NCBI GenBank assembly: GCA_023135215.1
Contig: JAGLTP010000609.1
Location: forward strand, 1 to 14,063
Direction of reading: 5' to 3'
Length of the DNA: 14,063 nucleotides
From: Candidatus Heimdallarchaeota archaeon
GTDB lineage: Archaea; Asgardarchaeota; Heimdallarchaeia; Heimdallarchaeales; Heimdallarchaeaceae
The position numbers were made by a program, and so were the translations under genes. Shown here in pieces: positions 7,691 to 14,063 of the stretch. The notes beneath the pieces are model-generated. The model saw only the letters and a list, made by a program, of their open reading frames with translations, was not told the DNA's origin and ran no database searches. The stretch's first letter is position 1, and each line of letters starts with the position of its first letter.

Positions 7691-8626
7691 ATGATGAATA
7701 TAGGTAATACCCAACAATCTTTTTATCTAGAACCAGGAAAAACAATTGATTCCTTGGAAGGAGAAATTGTATCCGTTCATTTCAGTCAATGGGGGACATA
7801 CGGTAAAGTAAAGGTTGAAAACAAAATCCACAATTACAAATTAAAAAATTCAGAGTTTGCAAAAAATATAATTGTTGGCTTAGATCTTATAATCAAGAAT
7901 GGCTTCTGTATAAGAAACAAGAAAGGTGAAATTGTTGTAACAGAAGGCAAGTTTGGCAGCGCTAGCACAGTTTTCAAAATTGATCGTTACTTTAAAAAGA
8001 AACTAGGTAAAATGGAAACAATAACAGGTTTAGTGATATCTACTGATGATAAATTTGATGAAACTGTTTTAGGAATTGAGTTATTCCTTCCCCCGAATAA
8101 GGAAATACAATGTTCAATAACTACTCAAAAGATTGGAGACGCAAAAAAAACACTGAAGGTTAATCAATTAACAAAAGGTTCTATCATCAAGATTGAAGGT
8201 GAAGAAACAAACACAGATTTTTGTGTTAAATCAGTGGATGTTTTACCGAAAAACCATTTTTGGTATATTTTCCTGAATACCAGAGAGAACCCCCATAAGC
8301 ATGTATCTTGTTTATTTCAAATAATGAATAATCAAATGAAAATTGTTGATTCCTTTTATGAATCATTTAAAGACATCCTATTTAATATCGGAAAAGATGT
8401 TTCCAAAACCTCACTTGTAGCTTTAAGAGACTTATTACATTCAAAAATCTTCAAAGGGGAGTTATTTTTCCCCCATAATATACTTATACCAGAGCATCGA
8501 ATCAAGGAGTATTTTAATCAGATGATTGACTTCTGTAGAGATTATATCTACGCAAATAAGAATTTTACTAGTCCAGAGGGTATTTTGTTGTTAATAAGAA
8601 ATTTCTATCCAGAATACAAATTATAG
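7691..8626 (+). CDS. Unrecognised 311-residue protein, possible tandem OB-fold
   Basis: I do not recognise this family. Residues about 20-90 (LEGEIVSVHFSQWGTYGKVKV onwards) and about 108-186 (ITGLVIS through SIIKIEGEE) are two beta-rich segments of similar pattern, each with a strand-glycine-strand layout like nucleic-acid-binding OB folds. The remainder (about 187-311) is mostly helical and begins with an aromatic NHFWYIFLN segment. There is no signal peptide, membrane segment or metal motif. Start: ATG 7691 or the adjacent ATG 7694. The gene follows tgtA by 53 bp with its own TATA-like box, and is convergent with the uS10 gene. An RNA- or ssDNA-binding role would suit the context, but the OB-fold call is from pattern only and needs a structure prediction. 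Confidence 0.7.
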   Translation: MMNIGNTQQSFYLEPGKTIDSLEGEIVSVHFSQWGTYGKVKVENKIHNYKLKNSEFAKNIIVGLDLIIKNGFCIRNKKGEIVVTEGKFGSASTVFKIDRYFKKKLGKMETITGLVISTDDKFDETVLGIELFLPPNKEIQCSITTQKIGDAKKTLKVNQLTKGSIIKIEGEETNTDFCVKSVDVLPKNHFWYIFLNTRENPHKHVSCLFQIMNNQMKIVDSFYESFKDILFNIGKDVSKTSLVALRDLLHSKIFKGELFFPHNILIPEHRIKEYFNQMIDFCRDYIYANKNFTSPEGILLLIRNFYPEYKL

Positions 8627-8677
8627 TTCTAGATTATATTAAAAACATAATTAATTTCTGAAAAAGGATAGGGATTA

Positions 8678-8992
8678 TTACTTCCTTTCAATGGCTATCT
8701 CGATATGTACATCTTCAGGAACATGAATCCTCATTAAAAGCCTCATGCTTTTTTCTTCTGCATCCATATCGATAATTCTTTTATGCAACTTCATTTCTAA
8801 ATGGTCATAAGTTGCAGTTCCATTACCACATGGAGATTTACGCACAGGCAGAACAATACGTTTTGATGGAAGTGGAATAGGCCCTCTTATACGTACTCCT
8901 GTTCTTTCTGCAATCTTTTGTATTTGATTGCATATCTTTTGTATTGAATGGGGATCGTTTCCTATTAATCTAATTCTAGCTCGTTGAGCCAT
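8678..8992 (-). CDS. rps10: Small ribosomal subunit protein uS10
   Basis: A 104-residue protein, full length for archaeal uS10 (about 102). It carries the family's hallmark sequence: ARIRLIGNDP (5-14), the loop GPIPLPSKRIVLPVRKSPCG (37-56), and the C-terminal strands with IDMDAEEKSMRLLMRIHVPEDVHIEI. uS10 sits in the 30S head and its loop contacts 16S rRNA. The start is fixed by AAGGTGA at 9003-8997 just upstream. A weak TATA-like CTTAAAAC at 9030-9023 would give its own promoter with a very short leader. In many archaea rps10 follows the EF-2 and EF-1-alpha genes in the str operon; here it lies divergent from an EF-2 paralogue, with one small gene between, and no tuf gene is seen. Confidence 0.97.
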   Translation of the reverse strand: MAQRARIRLIGNDPHSIQKICNQIQKIAERTGVRIRGPIPLPSKRIVLPVRKSPCGNGTATYDHLEMKLHKRIIDMDAEEKSMRLLMRIHVPEDVHIEIAIERK

Positions 8993-9072
8993 CGTTTCAC
9001 CTTAGAGAAAAAAGTTTAGAAGGTTTTAAGAAGATTTCGTTTTAGTAAGAAAATGAAGAAATGGAAAACAAT

Positions 9073-9513
9073 TCAAGGAGAAGGGCTTTCACTGTTTGAA
9101 AGCAGACTTTCTAGTCTTTGAATTCTCTGCTCTAATACTTCGATACGCTTAACCATCTGGATTATTGTTTCTTCTACAGCAGTCATCTCTTCATGGCTTT
9201 CTCTCGAAGCTGTTGCTACTACTTCTTTGAATAATATTTGAGCTTGTTCTGTAATTTCCTTAGTAATCTGATCAAGCATAAAATCATTTATGTACAAATT
9301 AACCTCTGAAACTACAGATTTGATATTCTCACGGATTCCTCTCTCACTAATGTCTTTCACGACAACACTAGCTTCAACGACATCAACAAGTTTGATTTGA
9401 ATCATCCATTGTCCTTTTACATTAATCAATTCAACAGTGTATCTTGTTCCAGGAACTTTTGTTTCATACATCGAACATACCTCACCAATTTTAATCAAAT
9501 TTCTTTTACTCAA
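9073..9513 (-). CDS. Small protein with C-terminal coiled coil, function unknown
   Basis: A 146-residue protein that I do not recognise. Residues about 15-55 look beta-rich (YTVELINVKGQWMIQIKLVDV), residues 58-100 helical, and residues 113-138 form a heptad coiled coil (I117, I124, L127, I131, L134, L138), suggesting an oligomer. The tail is short and Ser/Pro-rich. The stated start is TTG 9513-9511; an in-frame ATG at 9471-9469 (M15) is an alternative. The minus-strand TATA-like TATAATAAAT at 9536-9527 would place the transcript start near 9506, inside the TTG version, which favours M15. The gene lies 80 bp upstream of rps10 on the same strand and is divergent from the EF-2 paralogue. A translation-linked role is suggested only by place. 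Confidence 0.65.
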   Translation of the reverse strand: MSKRNLIKIGEVCSMYETKVPGTRYTVELINVKGQWMIQIKLVDVVEASVVVKDISERGIRENIKSVVSEVNLYINDFMLDQITKEITEQAQILFKEVVATASRESHEEMTAVEETIIQMVKRIEVLEQRIQRLESLLSNSESPSP

Positions 9514-9611
9514 TATTGATTGTACTATTTATTATACCATAATACTGTCTTGTACTTAAAACATTAACGATAATGAGTTATGTTATTGATAAAAGAAACA
9601 TGAGGATAAAT

Positions 9612-9619
9612 CTTTAAAT
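9612..9619 (+). promoter_or_regulatory. TATA box of the EF-2 paralogue (leaderless)
   Basis: CTTTAAAT lies 26-33 bp before ATG 9645. The predicted start site is within a few bases of the start codon, so the mRNA is probably leaderless. The 131-bp region to 9513 is shared with the divergent coiled-coil gene. Confidence 0.5.
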
Positions 9620-9644
9620 TATTAATAACAATGGACAAACATCA

Positions 9645-11630
9645 ATGAGTAAGTACATTAATCAAATCTATTCTTCAATGAAAAACAAAGAAACCATACG
9701 TAATGTTAGCATTGTAAGTCACGTAGATCACGGAAAAACTACTCTTTCTGACCACTTACTCCAAGCTGGAGGACTTATTTCAAAAGCTATGGCTGGAAGT
9801 GCAAGAGCTCTGGATTTCCTTGAAGAAGAGCAAAAAAGAGGAATTACGATAAAAACAGCTAATATTTCCTTTAATTATGACTATAATGATTCACAGTATT
9901 TAATTAATCTAGTTGATACACCAGGGCATGTGGACTTTTCAGGTATGGTCTCTCAAGCATTACGACTTGTTGATGGCGTGATTATAGTTGTTGATGCAGT
10001 AGAGCAAGTAATGGCACAAACTGAATCTGTTATTAAGCAATCAATGAATGAATGTTTAAGACCGATTCTTTTCATCAATAAGATTGATCGTTTAATTAAT
10101 GAACTTAAACTACCAAAAGAAGAGATTGAAACTAGATTAAATAATATTATTCAAATGGTTAGTGAACTTATCAACCAATATGCTCCTAAACCATTTAAGA
10201 AAAAGTGGAAAATTAGTTTTGAAGAGGGAACTGTCATAATAGGAGCCGCTCTTCATGGATGGGCAATTTCGAAATATTCAAGTGTAATTCCTCAGTTTGA
10301 CAAGATAATTAAATTACACAAAAACGACGATCTAGATCAGCTTAAAGCTAGTTTTCCAATAAAAGAAGCTGTGATGATAGCTATAATAGAGAATATTGGA
10401 AATCCTAAAAAAGCTCAAGAACAGCGTTATGAGTATATTATTCAATTCATTGACAAAAAAGCAAGAGATGCCATTATTAATTGTGATAATTCAGGTCCTT
10501 CCATCTTGTGCTTAGGCAAATTACTATATGAAGATAATAGGGGTATTATTGCAGTTACAAGAGTTTTTTCTGGAACAGTAAAATCTGGTACTGTTCTTAA
10601 AAATAGACGGACAGGAGAAGCTTCTAGAATCCAGCAAGTATGCATCTATAAAGGGCAATCACTTATCAAAATGGATTCAGTAAGTGCGGGTAACATAGCG
10701 ATTCTAATTGGCTTGAAGGATATCCAAATTGGAGATACATTTGTGGATAATGAAACTGATTTCCCAAACATATTATTCAAGCAAATACCTTACCTTCAAG
10801 AATCAGTTATATCTAGACGCATAGAACCACGTAGAGTTTCAGATATACCCAAAATGCAAAAAATGATGGATATTTTATCTCTTATTAAACCAAATTTCCA
10901 ATATACAACCGATGAAAATACAGGAGAAATGAAAATCCATGGAATAGGTGAGCTACAATTGGAAATCATTGTTGGAGAGATTGAAGAAGCAGGTATTAAT
11001 GTTGAAGTGTCAGATCCTGAAGTTAGTTTAGCTGAACAAATAGAAAAAGAAGTCCAACTAGTAAAAAATGATTATCTGAACCTATTGAAAATTACAGCTA
11101 AATGTAAACCTACAAATGAACTTGAGGAGGGTTGTATATACTCGGACTATAGAGAGAATTGTCTTTTTGTTGATACAGAAGAAAAGAATAATGAAATTCT
11201 TGATTTATTAAAAATTGGATTTCAAAACGCTGTACTTAAAGGTCCACTGAAAGGCTTTCCAATAAGGAATATAACAATGGTTGTGGAAGAAATAGAGGAA
11301 TTGTCACCTGATTCTCTTCGATATGAAATTGTAATTCCATTAGTGAGAAATATATTACATGAAACAGTTATGAGTGCAAATCCTGGAATCTATGAACCCA
11401 TTTACTCATTTTCGATAAATACTCCTATTCATTATCTAGGTCCAGTTTTAACTGTAGTGCAGAGATTTGGCAGTAATATAGATAATACTGAACATCTAGT
11501 TTCAAGGACAATAATAACAGGGAAAATAAGTGTTGAATCTTCCTTACAAATCGCTACGGAGTTAAGATCTGCCTCAGAAGGATACGCTTTTTGGCAGTTT
11601 GAGTTTCAGGGATACAAAAGAAAGAAATGA
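9645..11630 (+). CDS. EF-2-like translocase GTPase paralogue without the diphthamide loop
   Basis: A member of the archaeal/eukaryotic EF-2 family, which moves tRNA and mRNA through the ribosome using GTP. The GTPase domain is intact: SHVDHGKTT (25-33), RGITI (65-69), DTPGHVDF (91-98), NKID (145-148). Domain II (about 285-370), domain III (GEMKIHGIGELQLEI), domain IV and domain V (ATELRSASEGYAFWQFEF near 637-654) follow in order. Length is 661, against about 730 for canonical archaeal EF-2. In domain IV the usual HRGPAQ-type loop carrying the diphthamide His is replaced: DSLRYEIVIPLVR (556-568) has no His and is about two residues shorter. The other conserved tip loop (SPNKHNR type) is also absent around 470-490. 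Both loops normally reach the decoding centre, so this is probably the paralogue described from archaea lacking diphthamide genes. Translocase activity is uncertain. Confidence 0.93.
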   Translation: MSKYINQIYSSMKNKETIRNVSIVSHVDHGKTTLSDHLLQAGGLISKAMAGSARALDFLEEEQKRGITIKTANISFNYDYNDSQYLINLVDTPGHVDFSGMVSQALRLVDGVIIVVDAVEQVMAQTESVIKQSMNECLRPILFINKIDRLINELKLPKEEIETRLNNIIQMVSELINQYAPKPFKKKWKISFEEGTVIIGAALHGWAISKYSSVIPQFDKIIKLHKNDDLDQLKASFPIKEAVMIAIIENIGNPKKAQEQRYEYIIQFIDKKARDAIINCDNSGPSILCLGKLLYEDNRGIIAVTRVFSGTVKSGTVLKNRRTGEASRIQQVCIYKGQSLIKMDSVSAGNIAILIGLKDIQIGDTFVDNETDFPNILFKQIPYLQESVISRRIEPRRVSDIPKMQKMMDILSLIKPNFQYTTDENTGEMKIHGIGELQLEIIVGEIEEAGINVEVSDPEVSLAEQIEKEVQLVKNDYLNLLKITAKCKPTNELEEGCIYSDYRENCLFVDTEEKNNEILDLLKIGFQNAVLKGPLKGFPIRNITMVVEEIEELSPDSLRYEIVIPLVRNILHETVMSANPGIYEPIYSFSINTPIHYLGPVLTVVQRFGSNIDNTEHLVSRTIITGKISVESSLQIATELRSASEGYAFWQFEFQGYKRKK

Positions 11631-11656
11631 AGGTTGGATGAATAAAAGTAATATGG

Positions 11657-13251
11657 TTAGTAATAAACCAAAATATCATCTCTCTGTAAATCTAAATATC
11701 TCAGTAAATTTGTTTCCAGGTTGGAGAAACTATTTTGTCTGCATCGTTTTATCGCTATATACTGAAGAGCAGGCCCCATACAATTACCCGTTTTGAAAGC
11801 TCCAATTTGAATAAATGCCTCCATAAAGATTCGAATTTCCAAAACCTCTATTCTATTAAGTTTATTTTGATATTTCTTAAGAAGAGGGTAAATTTCAGAA
11901 TACCTTTGAAGGGAGAAGAGTGATTGTGCAATTAGCAAGTCAATGTATACTTTTTCAATAAAAGTCATTTTTTCTATGCCAATACTACTTTGCAACACAT
12001 TAACGCAATTGGAAAATCGTTCTTTTTCACTTGTTCCCTTTTCACACTTATATTTTTCAGTTAAATAGTTAATTATATGCATAATTCTTTCAATGCTTGC
12101 ATTATTTATTTGTTTTAATTTCTTTAACTGATCATTTGAGATTTGAGAATTCAATAAGAATTCGGTTAGCATAGTTGCGTTACTATAATTTGAATCTATT
12201 CCAGCATATATTTCCTGAATTAGGTTGGAATGACTGTTAGGATCAAAATCTGTTAAACGAGAGTTAACGTAGAATTTTACAAGATTAAAAGAATGTATTA
12301 TTTGTCTTTTACTAATAGAATCCAAGTTTTTAATGACAAATTTATCTTGCAATAAAATCTCAACTTTTTTAATGAGTTCTAATGCTTGTACAATTTTTCC
12401 TTTTAACGCTTTAACAACTGCAAGATGAGAAAGTGATGGAACATAGTATACAGAATATATGCTTCTTTTGAAAGCTCTTGCGAAAATCTCATTAGCTTCT
12501 GCAAAATAGTGTTCAGCAATTTCTAAACTGGATTGAAGTTTGTAGTTTATTCCAATAAAATAATTTGCATATCCTTTGATATCATAGGGTATTTTATCAT
12601 CAATTAATATATTTTTATAAAGCTTTTTTGAAACCCTCAATGCATTCCTTTTGTTTTGGGTTTGAAGGTAAATAACAATTAACATCGAAAGTGATTGAGC
12701 AAGGCTTCGATGATACCCATTTCTGTAATAAAATTCTCACATTCTTCAAAAATTAATACGCTACTATCATCATTACTTTCCATCCATCTTTCTACACCAT
12801 GTGAATATTGTATAAAGTGATAAATGAATTCATCACAATGCGATATTTGGTTTTAAATTCCAATTGTTTTGTTTAATGCTTGAACACTTTTACGCTTATT
12901 TCCATTATATTTTTCAATATACCATATATAGGAGTATGCCCACGCTGAGCCTTCTTCATATTTGATTTCATTAGAAATATGAATCATCTTGTTAATTAAG
13001 CGTGATGCAATACAAATTTTGTTTTTAAAATTATAAATGATTGATATTTGATAACCATATAAATTAACTAGCAACCTCTTATTGTCCAATAATAAGCATT
13101 TCTCAATTACTTTTTCGCATAATTCATAAATTTCAAGAGTTCGATGGTTTGAAGCAATTACTCTTATGATTTTCTCAATTACCGCTAAATCATTATCAGA
13201 CTCAATATTATCTATTTTATTTATCACATCTTCTATTGACAAATAAACCAC
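11657..13251 (-). pseudogene. TPR-like helical-repeat protein gene, interrupted by an in-frame stop and a frameshift
   Basis: Two open pieces on the minus strand appear to be one gene of about 530 codons. The first runs from GTG 13251 (or TTG 13242, after a GGGTGG motif) for 132 residues to TAA at 12855-12853. The same frame then continues with coding-like text (NQISHCDEFIYHF, then FEECENFITEMG) to about 12716. There one base seems missing from a G-run, and the reading continues in the next frame as YHRSLAQSLS into the second piece, which ends at 11657. Both pieces consist of antiparallel helical pairs like TPR scaffolds (for example ANYFIGINYKLQSSLEIAEHY). There are no enzyme motifs, membrane segments or signal peptide. 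It ends 26 bp from, and converges with, the EF-2 paralogue. It may be a true pseudogene or an intact gene with sequencing errors. Confidence 0.65.
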
Positions 13252-13330
13252 CCTTAAATCAATCTTAATTACTAATTTATTAAAAGTGATGAAAATTATT
13301 GCAGTTTTTTTGCAGTTTTCTTTGATAGTG

Positions 13331-13372
13331 GGAAAAAAATAGAAAGAAATATGTGGCTAAGGTTGCCACATA
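13331..13372 (-). terminator. Hairpin with T-tract (minus-strand terminator)
   Basis: TATGTGGC (13350-13357) and GCCACATA (13365-13372) make a perfect 8-bp stem with a 7-nt loop. On the minus strand it is followed by a T-rich tail (TTTCTTTCTATTTTTTT), the layout of an intrinsic terminator. It would end transcripts coming from the deaminase or the acidic mini-ORF before the TPR gene. Confidence 0.5.
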
Positions 13373-13419
13373 GGGGGTAAGATATCTTCATCGCCATCGC
13401 CGTCAGGGTCGTACATCAT
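13357..13419 (-). other. 20-residue mini-ORF with a calcium-loop-like DPDGDGDED motif
   Basis: ATG ATG at 13419-13414 opens a 20-codon frame, MMYDPDGDGDEDILPPMWQP, closed by TAG in the loop of the terminator hairpin. DPDGDGDED matches the acidic calcium loops of thrombospondin-3, dockerin or EF-hand repeats. The patch is far richer in G and C than its surroundings. It is either a gene-end remnant or a very small gene; I cannot tell which. Confidence 0.25.
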
Positions 13420-13617
13420 GCATCACTTATAGTTTGTTATCTACATAATTAGAGGGAATTACTAAAAGACCACAAGAAAAAAAGGGACAATAAATTAAAT
13501 GTAATTAATTTAACTTAAAAACGGAGGATGGTGGCTCCGAACTCAAGATCCTCAACATCTATTTCAGTAAAGGGCTAGATTCTTCATTGCCAATAAGCTT
13601 TACACCTAATTCCTTTT

Positions 13618-14063
13618 CTATTTTCCCATTTCAGTAAGTATTTTGTAAGCAATAGATGAACACTTTTCGATTATATTCTCTTTATCAAGTAACTGATGTT
13701 CTCTATTCAAATATACAAATCTTCCATTTACTATCATATCTGTTACATCCGAGCTTGAAGATGAGTAGATTACATTTGATAATGGATCATTTTGTGGCCA
13801 CCAATGACTTTTCTCCAATGAAAGAATAGATATATCTGCTATTGATTTTTCAGATATCCCTTTTGTTTCTACTCCTAACGTTTTCATTCCGTTTATTGTT
13901 CCTAGCTTCAAAACTTCAGCATTTTTCATGACCTTTGGATCATTTGCTAGATACTTTTGTAACATTGCAGTAGTAGTAAGCTCCTCTATCATTCCTAAGT
14001 CATTATTTGAAGCATTTCCATCTGTTCCCACAGCTACATCTATTCCTAAATCCAGATATTTGT
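13618..14063 (-). CDS. mtaD: MTA/SAH deaminase-family amidohydrolase, C-terminal part, partial
   Basis: This is the C-terminal end of an amidohydrolase that enters from beyond the right edge. The frame is open through the edge (KYLDLGIDVAVGTDGNASNN), so the GTG at 14031 is internal and not a start. Family signatures: the metal-binding Asp in VGTDGNASNND, EELTTTAMLQK, the TINGMKTLGVE segment, the ADISILSLEKSHWWPQNDP strand, and the late NVIYSSSSSDVTDMIVNGRFVY motif. This pattern belongs to 5-methylthioadenosine/S-adenosylhomocysteine deaminases and close 5'-deoxyadenosine deaminases, which hydrolyse the 6-amino group of adenosine by-products of SAM use. The exact substrate cannot be read from this part. 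One extra A after the GGAAAA near 13621 would extend the protein past the TAG at 13620-13618; ending there is normal for the family. Confidence 0.88.
   Translation of the reverse strand, partial: KYLDLGIDVAVGTDGNASNNDLGMIEELTTTAMLQKYLANDPKVMKNAEVLKLGTINGMKTLGVETKGISEKSIADISILSLEKSHWWPQNDPLSNVIYSSSSSDVTDMIVNGRFVYLNREHQLLDKENIIEKCSSIAYKILTEMGK

Larger units (their letters stand above)
13252..13617. other. 366-bp mostly non-coding region between the TPR gene and the deaminase
   Basis: From the TPR side it holds an AT-rich upstream region (13252-13320), a hairpin followed on the minus strand by a T-tract (13331-13372), a GC-rich patch encoding an acidic mini-ORF on the minus strand (13376-13419), an AT-rich spacer, and a second GC-richer patch (13515-13617) that reads as protein on the minus strand. 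ATTTCAGTAA occurs exactly twice, at 13561-13570 and 13628-13637. No tRNA, CRISPR or insertion sequence is seen. Confidence 0.6.

Noticed and set aside
9631..9648. A tiny upstream frame (MDKHQ) whose TGA overlaps the EF-2 paralogue ATG
   Set aside because: With the TATA box at 9612-9619 the transcript should start near 9641, so this ATG is probably not transcribed.
13376..13430. C/D box sRNA-like elements (ATGATGT, CTGA, GATGAAG) on the minus strand
   Set aside because: Box C is imperfect and no box D CTGA follows at the right distance; the acidic coding repeat explains the GATGGCGATGA pattern.
13528..13578. Plus-strand 16-codon frame MVAPNSRSSTSISVKG after GGAGG
   Set aside because: The GGAGG touches the ATG with no spacing, the frame is very short and has no recognisable feature; the minus strand reads more like protein.
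14029..14031. GTG as start of the deaminase-like gene
   Set aside because: The frame continues upstream to the window edge with family-typical sequence (GIDVAVGTDG), so the GTG is internal.
1..14063. Defence islands, CRISPR arrays, insertion sequences, tRNA or rRNA genes
   Set aside because: No regular spaced repeats, transposase motifs, terminal inverted repeats or tRNA cloverleaf signals were seen; the gene content is mainly housekeeping.

Overview
The window comes from an AT-rich archaeon. It holds the N-terminus of the large subunit of DNA polymerase D (DP2), an archaeal-type uS10, an archaeal tRNA-guanine(15) transglycosylase, a two-domain Sm-like archaeal protein, and a translocase of the archaeal/eukaryotic EF-2 family. 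Several starts lie about 25-30 bp behind a TATA-like box, which fits archaeal leaderless promoters. The EF-2 lacks the diphthamide histidine loop. Such EF-2 paralogues are known mainly from Asgard archaea and Korarchaeota, so an Asgard-type archaeon is my best guess. This is inference and not proven by the window.

Layout. 1-615 (minus): start of DP2 (partial). 739-1338 (plus): a small protein with an RNase H/RuvC-like motif, divergent from DP2. 1542-5527 (plus): a MoxR-type AAA ATPase, a VWA-domain protein and a zinc ribbon-PUA-PAPS reductase-like-ferredoxin protein; the last two overlap at TAATG. 5586-8626 (plus): an SmAP3-like Lsm protein, TgtA without a PUA domain, and an unrecognised 311-residue protein, each apparently with its own promoter. 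8678-9513 (minus): uS10 and a small coiled-coil protein. 9645-11630 (plus): the EF-2 paralogue. 11657-13251 (minus): a TPR-like gene broken by a stop and a frameshift. 13252-13617: mostly non-coding, with a GC-rich acidic-loop mini-ORF, a hairpin with a T-tract, and a coding-like patch. 13618-14063 (minus): C-terminal part of an MTA/SAH deaminase-family amidohydrolase.

How the genes relate. The centre is rich in RNA and translation functions (TgtA, Lsm, a PUA-containing sulfotransfer-like enzyme, uS10, EF-2 paralogue). This suggests, without proving, a neighbourhood for tRNA modification and translation. MoxR and VWA proteins usually act as a chaperone pair on a metalloenzyme or other complex; here they sit directly before an iron-sulfur, PP-loop enzyme that could be their client.

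One quality issue matters to any reader. Several genes look interrupted by single-base shifts, some in homopolymers: clearly the PAPS-like gene at 3532-3539 and the TPR gene near 12716, and possibly the MoxR/VWA junction and the deaminase end. These may be assembly errors, true pseudogenes or frameshifting; raw reads would decide.
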